Positions 29,248 through 40,499 of a DNA stretch of 64,000 nucleotides are shown here, one piece after another. The notes beneath the pieces are model-generated. The model made no database searches, was not told the origin of the DNA, and saw only the letters and a list, made by a program, of their open reading frames with translations. How positions within the stretch are numbered: position 1 is the first letter of the stretch; every line of letters starts with the position of its first letter. Made by a program: the position numbers and the translations under genes. The stretch is from Littorina saxatilis (lineage: Eukaryota > Mollusca > Gastropoda > Littorinimorpha > Littorinidae): the NCBI RefSeq assembly GCF_037325665.1, contig NC_090252.1:50752868-50816867 (forward strand), read 5' to 3'.

Positions 29248-31929
29248 CTAGCGGCTGCTAAGACTAGGCCTATCGGCAATGTCGCTCATTTCTTTTACAC
29301 CCCATATTTCGGACGCATACAAAAGAGCAGGCTGAACTTGGAGGTCGAACAAACGCAAAAATACTTTTATATCATTACATTCTATTCTCCATAATGCCCG
29401 TAAAATATCCATCACTTTTTTCTTTGCTCGTGCAGCGATTTGCTCCATTGCTGTACATATTGAAAGTTTAGTTGTCAGTGTAAAGCCTAAGTAAGTGTAA
29501 GAATTAACCACTTCTAGTAGATCACCGTTTAAATACCATTTCTCACGCGCTGCTAGGTAGCCTCCCTTGCGGAATACCATCACTTTAGTCTTACTAAGGT
29601 TGACTGACAGTCCCAGTCTACCGGAGGCCCTAGCAAGCACATTTAACTGGTTCTGCAGGCCAACAACCGTGTGTGAAACAAGGGCTAAATCATCTGCAAA
29701 TAATAAAGCGAAAATTTCTTCTATTAGGTTAGATAAAGTGATGCCATGTCTTCCGTCTCTTTTTAATTCTTCAGCAACCTCGTTAATAAATAGGGCAAAA
29801 ATTTTCGGTGACAATAAACAGCCTTGTTTCAGACCGATTGGTGATCCAAAGAACTCTGTATAGTCCTGACCAGCTCTGACGCAGCAGAGAACATTTTCAT
29901 ACATGCTCTTTAAAATTTTAAGCATTTTTCTAGACAATCCTTTCCGGCATAAGCATGCCCATAACTTGTTTCTATTAATAGAATCGAATGCCCGACGGTA
30001 ATCTATGAAAGCAACAAAAACCTTTTTATTTTGCGCTAAACTTTTCTGGATTTTAGTGTAAAGTGAGAAAATGTGATCAACAGTCGAGTATCCGGCTCTA
30101 AAGCCTGCTTGTTCTTCTACAATTTGTTCAGTTTCTTCCATCCACTGCGTCAGCCGCTTGTTCAAAATGTGCATGAATATTTTACTGACAACACTAACAA
30201 GAGAAACACCTCTATAATTTCCCGGATCGTCTGTGTTCCCTTTTTTGAAAATAGGCACAATGATGGACTTGGACCAGAATTCCGGGAAATACCCCGTTTC
30301 AAGAAGAGCATTGAGGTAGTCATGTAAAAAAGGCATTACATTAATAGTCTTTATTACTTCAGCAGGTATTCCGTCCCAACCACTAGCTTTGTTTTGTTTG
30401 AGGTGTCCTATAGCATCCTTAATTTCTTCAGAAACAATAGGTCTGTCTGTTATGTGACAATAGTCTGTCGGCTCTGCATTTATAATTATATCTTCTTGGT
30501 CGCTTTGGTTTTCATCATTCGCGTTTAACAGAGTTTCAAAATGTTCCTGCCATTGGTCTAAACTAATGTTAGCTTTAGGTTGGGATTTTCTCAACATTGT
30601 GCGTACAGTACTCCAGAATTGGAGACCATCACCAGAAGAATCGACTAAAGCATTAACTTGTCTTTTTTTGAAACACTCCTTTTTTTCCTTCAGTAATTCT
30701 TTATATTCTTTCCTATAATGACAATATACTAACCTATTCAAATCCGTTTTCGCTTTTCTATACTCTCTCAAAGCTCCTCTTGCTCCAGTTTTTTTCAACC
30801 TACAATCATTATCAAACCAACATGGATCTTTATAAGAATCAAATGGCCTAATGACCCTTGTCATACACTGGGACACGCGAGACAAATAGCAGGTAAACGC
30901 TTCAATTGCATTATTCAAATTAACAGAATTAAGTGATGTCCTCGCTTGGTTAAGTAGGGATACAGCCTCGTCAGATTCCGCTGCCTCCATCAGCAAGGTT
31001 CTCTTGTCTTCCTGCCAGACGATTTTCGTTGTCTGCTTTTGTCGCGCCTGCCCCGGTGTCTGCACTGGCCCCGGCTTGCTCGATATGTTGAGTTCCACCG
31101 GTAAGTGCTGTGACAAGATTTCTTGGCCAACGGTCAGGTGGAGATTCAACTGTAACAATTCATGAGAACACAGAAAATAATCAATTACACTGCTTCCAGT
31201 AGGGGAAATGTATGTAAATTTACCCTCTCTATCCCCGTTACAAAAACCATTCAAAATCGCCAAGTCGAAAATTTCACAAAAGGTTAACAAATAACTTCCA
31301 AACTGGTTCGGGGTTTTATCCTCGGACTGTCTTTGAGGGCCGGTTTCAATGGTGTTGTTTTCCCAAGGGCGACTATCCGGTTCTACATCTGATAAGTATG
31401 GATTCGCATCACCCACCCTACTGTTCAAATCCCCGCATACAATAAAGTGCACATCTTTATATTCCTGCATCATATTTGATACACAAGTATCCACCGTAAT
31501 AATGTCACAATTAATCTCTGCTTGTTGATACCACTTCGAGTTCTGTGGGTGCACGTATGTAAAGATAATTACCACATCAGATAACGTGTTCAGTAATTTC
31601 TTCGAAAATTTGCAGCATACTATGTTAGGCAGCTGAGTATCAATGTGCATAAAATGCACAGACAAATGTTTCTTTATGAGTACAACTACACCACCAGACT
31701 TTCGACCAAGTCCTATCTGGTGTGCTGGTGCACAAAAACAGTTATATCCAGTGAAAACATCATTTAGAAAAGAAATAGTGTCCACAAATGTTTCCACTAA
31801 ACAAATAATGTCAAAATTGCATACGTAACTTATAAACCCTGGTTCCCCGAGGCGAGCACACAGTCCCCCCACGTTCCAGGTTATCATTCGTAGCTCGACT
31901 GCTGCTGGTGTTGTCGTCGTGGCGACGTC
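29248..31929 (-). CDS. LINE ORF2: APE endonuclease and reverse transcriptase
   Basis: Begins in the segment VELRMITWNVGGLC (endonuclease start, with the metal-binding Asn), then ICLVETF, IVCGDLNSRVGD, SVIDYFLCS and SQHLPVEL (catalytic Glu, Asp/Asn, Asp, His). RT follows: ASGWDGIPAEVIK, FVAFIDYRRAFDSINRN, GSPIGLKQGCLLSPKIFALF, LLFADDLALVSH. All catalytic residues are present and the frame is open for nearly 900 residues. It ends prematurely at SDIADRPSLSSR, where unrelated sequence begins. No RNase H. The clade is not assigned. Confidence 0.92.
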   Translation of the reverse strand, partial: DVATTTTPAAVELRMITWNVGGLCARLGEPGFISYVCNFDIICLVETFVDTISFLNDVFTGYNCFCAPAHQIGLGRKSGGVVVLIKKHLSVHFMHIDTQLPNIVCCKFSKKLLNTLSDVVIIFTYVHPQNSKWYQQAEINCDIITVDTCVSNMMQEYKDVHFIVCGDLNSRVGDANPYLSDVEPDSRPWENNTIETGPQRQSEDKTPNQFGSYLLTFCEIFDLAILNGFCNGDREGKFTYISPTGSSVIDYFLCSHELLQLNLHLTVGQEILSQHLPVELNISSKPGPVQTPGQARQKQTTKIVWQEDKRTLLMEAAESDEAVSLLNQARTSLNSVNLNNAIEAFTCYLSRVSQCMTRVIRPFDSYKDPCWFDNDCRLKKTGARGALREYRKAKTDLNRLVYCHYRKEYKELLKEKKECFKKRQVNALVDSSGDGLQFWSTVRTMLRKSQPKANISLDQWQEHFETLLNANDENQSDQEDIIINAEPTDYCHITDRPIVSEEIKDAIGHLKQNKASGWDGIPAEVIKTINVMPFLHDYLNALLETGYFPEFWSKSIIVPIFKKGNTDDPGNYRGVSLVSVVSKIFMHILNKRLTQWMEETEQIVEEQAGFRAGYSTVDHIFSLYTKIQKSLAQNKKVFVAFIDYRRAFDSINRNKLWACLCRKGLSRKMLKILKSMYENVLCCVRAGQDYTEFFGSPIGLKQGCLLSPKIFALFINEVAEELKRDGRHGITLSNLIEEIFALLFADDLALVSHTVVGLQNQLNVLARASGRLGLSVNLSKTKVMVFRKGGYLAAREKWYLNGDLLEVVNSYTYLGFTLTTKLSICTAMEQIAARAKKKVMDILRALWRIECNDIKVFLRLFDLQVQPALLYASEIWGVKEMSDIADRPSLSSR

Positions 31930-31934
31930 GTCGA

Positions 31935-32119
31935 TGTTGTGTTCTTGCATACAACAAAGTGTAAGACGATGACACAGCTCGTGTGTTCAAGTGGGATCTT
32001 TTATTCCCGGTCTACATGTGATCTCCTCATTTAACAAATGCCGCTATATTCTCGGTTCTTCCGAGATCATACGAGATTGATTAACATGGATCTGGAAGTG
32101 GACTAGCATGGACACAACA
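31935..32119 (-). repeat. 3' LTR
   Basis: 185 bases, identical by eye to the right-hand LTR. A purine-rich stretch lies just inside it, at 32120-32130 on the element's strand. Confidence 0.95.
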
Positions 32120-32839
32120 TTCCTCCCAAACTTTATAGAAAACCCAAACTTCTGTATTTAAAATCAAATGCATAAGCCTATCCGAAGGATTATTTAAATC
32201 CTTCAACTTGCTGAAATTCCTTTTTTTTTTTAATATCTCAAGACTTTAGCACAACATTTTATGTTCATCATTTGCATAATTAATAATCTCAAAATGTGGT
32301 CAACAAAATGTGTATTATCATGATATAATATCAGCAGAGTGTACCTCATTGTCAGTGTTAGTATTTCTTCCATTTTCCTCTCTCCACCATGGGAAGAATA
32401 TTCTGGGTGGGGAGTTCGAATAAGCTTCACTCTGAACACAATTAATACATATATCTCGTAAACATGTGTGTGTGTGTGTTGATGATCTGTGTGGGGAAAC
32501 AAAACAATGCAAATCTGCAAATTCAGAGTTCCATGAAATAGAGTTTGTTTTTCACGTTCGTGGGAGTGGCATAACAAACAGCACCAAAATATAACACAAT
32601 CTCACACATAAAAGAACACGCAAGACTTGCTAACGTTGTCCAGATCAGGTGAGCCTTATGGGCCTTTCTCAGACCTGATCCAGCTTCTAATATTCAAATC
32701 AAACAGGTGAACCTTATGGGCCTTGCTCAGACCTGAGTGATATCTACACAGACCTTCTTATCACTTTCTGGAGATAGGCAGGCAGTGTCGCATAATCAGG
32801 GCGACTGGGCCTGTGAGCACTTCGATAGTCAATGCCTTA

Positions 32840-35405
32840 TCTCTCATAATCTTTCAAGTATGTTGGAGCATGGCGTTGACGTTGGGGCCGAACAGGCGGA
32901 GAGGCATCGGGACGATCAGGTTGAGCAGGGGTCATGGCCGGCTGACTGTGCCTCGGCGACGTGTTGGGTACCCGTGCAGTAGTTGGAATGTGGAACATGG
33001 CAGTAGGTCTCCTGGGTGAGTGTGCAGGTGAGACTGGTCGATTGGTCGGACTATTGGGCTGCACCGGCAATTTTCTGGTCTGTGAAGTATAGGGGAATGC
33101 CTGAGCTTCAGCCTCGTCGTCTTCTTTCTCTTCATCGTCGTCGTTAACAGGGTGATCGCCCTGGATCGGTTTGAAATGTGACGAATTTCGCACAATGGAG
33201 TGATTTCCTCGTTGAGCAGTCAGCATGCTGCCCTTCTTCTTAATGACTACGTAAGGAAGGGGGGAGTATGGTGTGGACAGTTTGTTCAGTTTCTTTTGTT
33301 TCACCAGAACATGGTCACCAGGATTGATGTCGCAGAGTTGCGTGTGGCGTTTTCTGTCAGTGAATTCTGTCATCTTCCTTTTGCTCAGGAAATCGTTGTG
33401 AATCATCCGCGTGTGTACGGGGATGGGGTCGAGAGGAAGAGAGCAATCTGGCAGTCCAATGTTCATCTTGCGTTTTGTAAGTGCTTCAAAAGGGGAAACA
33501 CCTGTGGAGCTGTGGGGAGTCCCTCGGTATTGGCGAAGGAATGTGGGAAGTTGTGTCTTCCAGTTTAGGTTGGCTGCCGTAGACGAGCGGATGTTTTGAT
33601 CCAACGTGCGCATGAACCGTTCGGCCTCGCCATTGGCTTCAGGCCACAGCGGGGTGATCTTGCGATGGTGAAACCCAAACTGTGTCGCGAAATGAGAGAA
33701 TTCTTGTCCATGAAAAGGGGGCCCATTGTCAGTTTTCACTGTCTTTGGAATTCCCTGTCGTGAGAAGATTGTCTCCAATTTTCGGGTCACAATTTTTGCA
33801 GATGTGGACGAGATAATTTCAACTTCTGGGAATCTCGAGTATTCATCAATCACCACCAGTAGATAGTCACCGGAGGGGAATGGACCCGCGAAATCAAGTG
33901 CAAGTGCACTCCACGGCTCTGATGGGAGGGGAGTACTGATGATTGGTTCACGAGCTTTGGGTCCGGGGTAGGAGGCTTGACAGGGTATGCATGATTTGAC
34001 AGTTTCCTCAACCATTTTGTCAATTCTCGGAAACCATACCTTCTCTCGGAGGCATTGTTTTGTTTTGACGATGCCTTGGTGTGCTTGGTGAGCAATGTTG
34101 ATGACCTTTTGACGAAGAGTTTTCGGGATGACTAGTCGATGACCTCTCAGGATGAGCCCATCATGCATGGAGAGTTCTTCACTAAAACGAGCGAAATCAG
34201 ACACGTCACCATCTTGCCACTGTCCGGTTTGAATCGCTCGCATCACCTTCTGAAGCTGGTCATCTCGTTGCGTTTCAATTCTGACTTCATGTTTAGTCAT
34301 CGCCACAGGGACTGCGTTTTCGGCCACGTAGTTGATGTATTCTTCACCTTTGTTTTCACGTTGGGGTGTCGACTGTGGGTGTCGACTGATGTAATCAGCT
34401 GGATTGAGGTCATCGCGTCCCGGGGCATAGGTGAGAGACATTTCATATGGCATGAGGCGTAATCTCCACCTCTCGATGCGAGCTGTCGTTGGCTTTTGGC
34501 TGTTCACGATCCCGAGAAGTGGTTTGTGATCTGTAACTACGGTGAAAGAGGATCCATACAGGTAGAGGTGAAAATGTTCCACTCCGTACACCACAGCCAG
34601 CATCTCTCGATCGGTTTGTGAATAGCGCTGTTCTGTGGGAGTGAGAGCTCGGCTGGCATAGCAGATTATCTTTCCTTCCTGTGTTAGAATCGCACCAAGA
34701 CCAACTGGACTTGCATCCACAAGGATTTTTGTTGGTTTTCTTTGGTCAAAGTAGCTCATGACTTTGGCGTTGGTGAGGGTTTCTTTCAGACAGTTGAAAG
34801 CCTGTTGTTCCTTATCGGACCATTCCCATGGAGCGTCTTTCTTTGTCAGGTTTCTCAGTGGCTCTGTGATCGTTGCGTAGTTTGCGATGAATCGAGCCAC
34901 GTACTGCGTCATTCCAAGAAGGGATCTCACTTCGCTGACGTTTGTTGGTGGTGGACTGTTGATGATCGTTGACGACCTTGTCTGGACTTGCTGCCACGCC
35001 TTTCTTGCCAAAGATGTGACCAAAAAATGTAAGCTCTGAGACTGAGAACACACACTTTTCCCTGTTGAGCTTTGCCCCGTGATTTTGAAGTTGCTGGAGT
35101 GTTGCTTGAAGAGCCACGTCGTGTTCTGCTTGTGTCTTCCCATGTATGATGATGTCGTCGCTGAGGTTCTTTGCACCTGGGATGTCAGCTAACAGCTCAG
35201 CTATGGCGTTTTGGAAGATTTCTGCGGCAGCGTTTACCCCAAACAGCAGTCTTTTATATCGTCGAAGACCGACATGGGTTGAAAACGTAGTGATGTATCT
35301 GCTTTCCGGGTCGAACTCCAATTGATGATAGGCATTGGACATGTCCAACTTGCTGAAGACTGTGGACCCGTTGAGGTCAGCGATAAGGTCATCAAGGGTT
35401 GGCAT
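32840..35405 (-). pseudogene. LTR element pol region (RT, RNase H, integrase)
   Basis: Contains, in order, reverse transcriptase, RNase H, an HHCC-type integrase zinc domain, the integrase core and a basic, Pro-rich C-terminal tail. This order is that of Ty3/Gypsy elements. Treated as a fossil; the reading frame is discontinuous. Confidence 0.9.
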
Positions 35406-36500
35406 AATGTGTTGAAAATGTGCACCTCCACTGACAGAGATTTTGACTTGGGGTTTGAGATACTGAAAACGACTTCATCGCTTGAGTAGTAGGGATTGTC
35501 GTAGTCTTCATCCACTGTGGATTCATCATCAACCTGCGTAGAATGAAAGATTTGTCTTACCTTTTGAGGTGAGGATTCACAGACGCTCGCGAAATGTCCA
35601 ATCTTAGAGCATAGCCTGCATTCCTTGCCTCTCGCTGGGCAGGAACCTTTGTGAGGATAGCTACCACCACAATAGCGACAGCGAGCACCACCATTTGACG
35701 AACGTCGACGTTGAGGGTTGCTGCTGTCCCAAACACCACCACGGCCAGATCCACCACGGCTGAAGTTGTTGCCACGACCGAAGCTGCTGCCACGCTTGGA
35801 GTTGCTGCCACGTCTGTAGTCACCACCACGGTTATAACCTGCACCGCTCGCATGGGAGTTGTCGTGTCTTGCTTCAGTGTCACCATGGTGATGGTATGTG
35901 TGTCTGGGGTTGGGTTTGACGCTGTTTATTGATGCACCGGCACCTTCAATCTCGGTTGCCCTGGCCTCAGAAAGTTCGTGGGAGCGAGCATCATCAATGA
36001 CTTGTTGAAGGTTTGAATTTTCTCTCAGAGCCTTTCGTCTTACCTTGGATGATGAACATCCTTGGACCAGTTGTCCTAGTATCTCTCTATCCACATCATG
36101 GAAATCACAACGATGTGCGATCGTTTTCAAACGCGTAATGTATGCATCAATTGTTTCTGATGGTTGCTGAATAGTGCCTCGAAACTTGAACGTGTCATAT
36201 GCAACGTTTTGTTTTGGTGTGAAATAGTCAGTCAGACTCTTTTTCGCAACTTGATAGGTGTTTGGAGTGTTATCAGCGCCTGTGACAGCATCCACGCCTT
36301 TTTGATCATCGGAGAAGTTGTCAAAAATTTCATACACTTCGTCACCTGCGTAATGAAGGAGTAGTGCTTTCTTGCGATCATCGGCCGTTACATCCAAACC
36401 GCACAACATATTTTCGAGTTTGTCGATCCATTTCTTCCAACGGATCCCTGCACTGCCTTCTTCCCCTTGGACAACAAACGCTGGGAATGATGGAAGAGAC
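35400..36500 (-). pseudogene. LTR element gag region
   Basis: Gag-like capsid region followed by a Gly/Arg/Ser-rich stretch and a CCHC-type zinc knuckle, ending toward the protease region. Part of the broken element described at 31930-36705. Confidence 0.85.
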
Positions 36501-36515
36501 ATCCTCGTCGCCAGT

Positions 36516-36700
36516 TGTTGTGTTCTTGCATACAACAAAGTGTAAGACGATGACACAGCTCGTGTGTTCAAGTGGGATCTTTTATTCCCGGTCTACATGT
36601 GATCTCCTCATTTAACAAATGCCGCTATATTCTCGGTTCTTCCGAGATCATACGAGATTGATTAACATGGATCTGGAAGTGGACTAGCATGGACACAACA
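36516..36700 (-). repeat. 5' LTR
   Basis: 185 bases, same sequence as 31935-32119. The primer-binding region lies directly inside it and the gag start follows within about 20 bases. Confidence 0.95.
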
Positions 36701-36705
36701 GTCGA

Positions 36706-36973
36706 CATCATTCGGCCGGCCACTTCCCTATCTGCCACCTCTGCTGTGTTGCCCACCGCGAAGAGGGCTAGCCCGTCCTCTGGCCGGTCGTCTGTTTGGC
36801 GGCTTCTGGTTGTGTGCGTCAGTCTCCTGTCGTTCCCTGTTCGGTGGTGTGGTTCCTCGCCCGAATCCACGCAGCGAGAACATGCTGCTGTTGACGTCGT
36901 TGCCCTGGCCATCTTCTGCATGTTGTTGTCGTGGTTGGTGGTGGTCATGTTGAGAGACGAACAGCCTTGTCAT
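36706..36973 (-). CDS. LINE ORF2 N-terminal segment (Gly/Arg-rich)
   Basis: A frame in register with ORF2 starts at 36973 (MTRLFVSQHDHHQPRQQHAE) and contains RGFGRGTTPP, RRPARGRASPLRGGQ and SRGGR, RGG-type RNA-binding-like motifs. A TAG at about 36726-36728 separates it from the following codons that lead to the endonuclease across the LTR insertion. Whether this is the natural ORF2 start or the 3' end of an inter-ORF region is uncertain. Confidence 0.5.
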
Positions 36974-37054
36974 CGGTCGCGTGCTCTGCTGTGTCAGTGG
37001 CGAGGTTCTCAGTGGCGAAGCTCTCAGTGGTGTGACAGAGTCAACGCCCCCATG

Positions 37055-37883
37055 TCACTCAACCGAGCGGCTCGCTGATTGGCTGAGCCCGTCTTGCTGT
37101 GTCACGTAGTCTGCCATCGTGTTGTTTGTTTCGCCGTTGTTGCTTCTCGAGGGAGGCTTACCCTCACCTTTCCCTCGTGATTGACCTATTTTCTTGATCT
37201 CTCGGGTGTCAGGGTCAGCAACAATAAACACACCATCGGGTGTGTACAACTTGTCAAACACGAGCTTCGCCTTTTGATCTTTTGCCCTATATTCGTTCTT
37301 CAGGCCTACCAACACTTTCCTCTTGTTTCTCACTGATTTTGAATAGTCCTCCGATATTCCAATTTTGGTATTCTGTTCTTTCAGCTTGTATGCACTTTTC
37401 AGCACCCTGATCTTTATCTTTGAAATTTTGAAAGCGTGCGACAATCTGTCTACCTACTCTATGCGCCCTATCAATCAACACTTCTCTGTCGATCTGAAGA
37501 AAGTCCTTAATCACTTTTTGTACCAGCCTTTCACAATCCTCCCATGTCTCGTTTTGTTTTTCTTTGGGGATATTGAAGAACATGAGATTCTGTCGGCGAC
37601 TTTGATTTTCCATATAGTCTAGTTTTTCGTCCTGTTTATCCATCTTCTCGGTCTGACTGCTAATTTCTTCCCTCAGCCTACTATTTTCTTCTGACAGTTG
37701 CTCAACCGTTTCACACAGCTTAACTACCTCACTGTTTGTTTTTTCCATTGTATCTTCAATCTCACGTAGTCTACCCGACAGCTTTTCTTCTATCGACATG
37801 AATCGATCTTCCATGGTCTGTCTCATCACTGACTGTTCTCTGATCATTGCGCGGATGTCCGACAAAATGTCTTCGTTACTCAC
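37055..37883 (-). CDS. LINE ORF1: coiled coil and RRM (frameshifted)
   Basis: From 37883 the frame reads SNEDILSDIRAMIREQSVMR, then a long heptad-rich coiled coil (VVKLCETVEQLSEENSRLRE), then the RRM start ENQSRRQNLMFFNIPKEKQN and LIDRAHRVG. Near 37430 a one-base shift occurs and the other frame carries IRVLKSAYKLKEQNTKIGIS and NKRKVLVGLKNEYRAKDQKA, the C-terminal domain, to the stop at 37055. Coiled coil plus RRM plus basic C-terminal domain is the L1-type ORF1 arrangement, forming RNA-binding trimers. Confidence 0.85.
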
Positions 37884-38404
37884 TGTGGTTTTTTTTTGTT
37901 TTGGCTGTCGTTGCCGTTTTCCATTGTGGGGGGTGGTCCATGGTTGGACTCAACATCGCCGGCTAACTGCAGAAGCAATGCGATAATGGTTTTGGGGGTA
38001 GGCAATTCACAGTTTTGTCGTATGCACCACAGCACAAGGAGAAAGCAGTTCACTGACATTAGCAGTCCGTTAGGAATGTTCAACACCGCTGACTGCCAAG
38101 CCTGCCACATCATGACGTCACCGTGTACTGGCACATCGAAGAATGTTTTGTTTTCAGTCAAAATTCCAGTACCACAACAAATATCTTGGCTGCAAGGGGG
38201 TACTTTCACTGAGGCTACTATAGTGTTTCCAAGACAAAACCCTACAGCTACCAAGAACCATAGACTGAAGTAGAAAATCAAGACATTACCTGTCCCTAAG
38301 CTTACTGTCTCTGACACCTCGGTCGCCATATCTGTCATAAACCGGTTTGCCGAACCACCTCCAAACAGTCCAATCCTCGCACGCCATAAGTCTAGCGATA
38401 TCAT
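37880..38404 (-). CDS. LINE leader with membrane segments and 2A-like motif
   Basis: 174 residues from ATG at 38402-38404. Two hydrophobic stretches (VLIFYFSLWFLVAVGFCLG; LLMSVNCFLLVLW) precede ALLLQLAGDVESNHGPPP at about 37925-37975. LL.L.GDVE.N.GP is the 2A ribosome-skipping pattern known from the 5' part of several animal LINEs; canonical motifs have NPGP, here NHGP (codon CAT for an expected CCT), which should weaken or abolish skipping. The frame stops at 37880 after an A-run; a one-base slip there would join it to ORF1, so leader, 2A and ORF1 were probably one frame. Confidence 0.75.
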   Translation of the reverse strand: MISLDLWRARIGLFGGGSANRFMTDMATEVSETVSLGTGNVLIFYFSLWFLVAVGFCLGNTIVASVKVPPCSQDICCGTGILTENKTFFDVPVHGDVMMWQAWQSAVLNIPNGLLMSVNCFLLVLWCIRQNCELPTPKTIIALLLQLAGDVESNHGPPPTMENGNDSQNKKKPQ

Positions 38405-38544
38405 TTTAGTCGTTTTTTGAGAGATGCACTACTTACAGAAGTTCTGGCCAGAAAATGTTTAGTCCGCCGTCACTAAATTCAATGAAATTCTGCAAAACTC
38501 TGCCATCGACATTCATTCACGTCATGCTCGGCGCCATGTTGCCA

Positions 38545-38605
38545 CGCCCCCCCCCCCCCCCCCCCCGAGAGAGATAAAGGGGGAGAGAGAGAGAGAGAGA
38601 GAGGC
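38545..38605. repeat. Poly-C tract and (GA)n
   Basis: About 20 consecutive C bases are followed by GAGAGAGATAAAGGG and GA repeats. It marks the approximate 5' edge of the large LINE. From here to 39570 no gene is supported. Confidence 0.85.
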
Positions 38606-39577
38606 TAGTCTTACTATTCTTACCCATCGCAGTTTTCAAAATGGCCAAGCCTCTTCCATTAGACAGCTTGGACAACAGACGATTATTTTTGAGGCTACAC
38701 ATTTTCAGAAGCGCTGGTCAGTTCTGAAAAAAAATCCCATATAAGCTACATACTTTTTTTCTCTCCAAAATCTAATGACACTTAATGACTTATGCCAACT
38801 GCAAAGTTACTCTATGAAATAGATCTAGTTCATCAAGGCAGATGATCGGTTGTAGCGGGTTTTTTTTCTTTCTTTTGTCCCCGACACTGCAAGGCAATTT
38901 TCCTTGTTTTTATGAGGACAGTAAACATTTTGAGTTGAGTTGAGTCAGGATGCCACATCGCCATTTTTTTAAGCAGAGCTAACCCTAACTAAGTTCAGTG
39001 CTTCAGTTTGACGGTGCACCCGCGCCATCTGCGCTTGATTTTTTAGAATGGCGCACGGTATGTCCATGACGTGCGCCCGTGAGGCGCGCGATCATTTTCC
39101 AGAATGACACACAGTATGTGTATGACGGGTGTCTGTCCGTGTGACGAGTGCATATCATGTAAACAGCTCCAAAGTTAATCCAATACTGAGAGTGAGACGA
39201 TAATGGTCTTGGTCACAGTTTAGATTTCTTTGAGTCGCACACAAAAAGTGTATTCAACCTCGACTGATGATGCGTATGGTCACGCTATAAATATAATCTT
39301 GAACATTCATCAGCGAACGCAAGACAATCCGTTTGTGAAATCTTGAGCAGCAAAATCTAAATTTGTCACATGTATCAACGAATCCGATTGGCTCTCTGTG
39401 AATAGATAACCAATCGAAAAGTTGCTTTCTGTTTATCACTTTATGTTGTTCTGAAAAAGTTTTTTGAATTTGGATAATTGGGGCCTCCTCGCAAGAAGAA
39501 ATTCATTCAAGCTAAGATTTGTTTGTGTATGTGTGTGTTGTGTTTGTGTGACAAGAGTAACAGTTAACCAAGTGACA

Positions 39578-39639
39578 ATGTACACCACTCTCTTCGTTCT
39601 CATCTTTCTTCAGCTGAAAGTAACATGTGACGTGTCAAG
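39578..39639 (+). CDS. Signal-peptide first exon, secreted or membrane protein
   Basis: ATG at 39578 encodes MYTTLFVLIFLQLKVTCDVS with a short N-region, a hydrophobic core (LFVLIFLQL) and a plausible cleavage site near TCD. The codon is split by a good donor, GTCAAG|GTAAGG, at 39640. The next exon is not found in the window, so the identity of the protein is unknown. No promoter element is evident. It could also be a chance ORF, but the combination of start, hydrophobic core and strong donor is suggestive. Confidence 0.45.
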
Positions 39640-40499
39640 GTAAGGTTCGCTAACACATTCTTCGTAAAATATTATAGTTGTCGTGGGTCATTGGCCCCTC
39701 ATACCAGAAATTGGCCCCTCACTTCTAAAATTGACCCCTCACTTTGAGTTGTCAGGGGTCATTGGCCCCTCATACCTTAAAACAAACTGAAGCACTGAAG
39801 TTAGTAACTTGTTCCAAACGCTAAGCAAAAATGAGAACACTACAGTGGCCATCGGCAAAACAAAATCCCTCCAAGTTCTGATGTACGCGCCTCTATCTGT
39901 TTACGCGCGGCCTCTAATCCCATTCAATTTCCTGGCTTTCGACCGCAATTTGTCAAATATTCACTGAATAATGCCTAATTGCAACTAGTGAATCGATATC
40001 ATGGCTTTTTAAATAATTAAAAGTAATCGATGGTCGAAGATATAGATAAAAGAAACAGAATAACTTACACGTTCTTTCGAGACGCGTGGTTCTTTCGAGG
40101 TCGCCATTTGCAAAAACGCCGGAAGTGACGATTGGCATTATGGTCACGTGACCCCAAATTCACACGAAAGTGTAAGCGATAAAATCTTGCTGTGAAAGAC
40201 ATACACTCCGAGTGTTACAAGTCTTAAACGGATGGTACAAATTGAGACTTTAAGAGATTTTTCGGATATACACGTTTCTTGGTGAAAGAAATCGTTTGGA
40301 GCATTTTCGAAATGAGGACCTCAATTTGGGTCCTCAATTCGATTTGGGTCCCCATTTCGAGGGTGTGCTTACATGCGCAAGTACCTGTTTCGGACCACTC
40401 GTAAACACACATGTACACATTGTACACATAATCATAATGTATGTGCAAAATCCATGAAGAAAACAAAAAAAACACACACAAAAAAAACCAAACTTCTGC

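Larger units (their letters stand above)
31930..36705 (-). mobile_element. Ty3/Gypsy-type LTR retrotransposon (young, broken)
   Basis: Bounded by two 185-bp LTRs identical by eye (31935-32119 and 36516-36700), each TGTTGTG...CACAACA, and a 5-bp target duplication GTCGA on each side. Transcription would run right to left. gag with a CCHC zinc-knuckle region lies at the right and pol (RT, RNase H, integrase) follows to about 32840. The coding region falls in about three blocks, so it has about two breaks, though some read-through or frameshifting may be natural. No envelope gene. LTR identity implies a recent insertion. Integrase and RT type place it in Ty3/Gypsy (Metaviridae-like). Confidence 0.93.
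29240..38435 (-). mobile_element. Long two-ORF LINE with 2A-like leader, split by an LTR element
   Basis: From right to left: a hydrophobic leader ending in a 2A-like motif, a coiled-coil and RRM ORF1, a Gly/Arg-rich ORF2 start, and EN plus RT down to about 29248. The 3' end after the RT thumb is missing: no UTR, tail or polyA is seen. The LTR retrotransposon at 31930-36705 lies inside ORF2 near its endonuclease start. Removing nothing, the flanks agree at the 5-bp target site. The 5' edge is near the C-tract at 38550 but I cannot fix it. Confidence 0.85.

Noticed and set aside
33200-34972. Plus-strand frames across the LTR element
   Set aside because: They are antisense to the pol region and show no motif of their own.
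31930-36705. Possible envelope gene in the LTR element
   Set aside because: No signal peptide, membrane anchor or separate frame lies between integrase and the 3' LTR.
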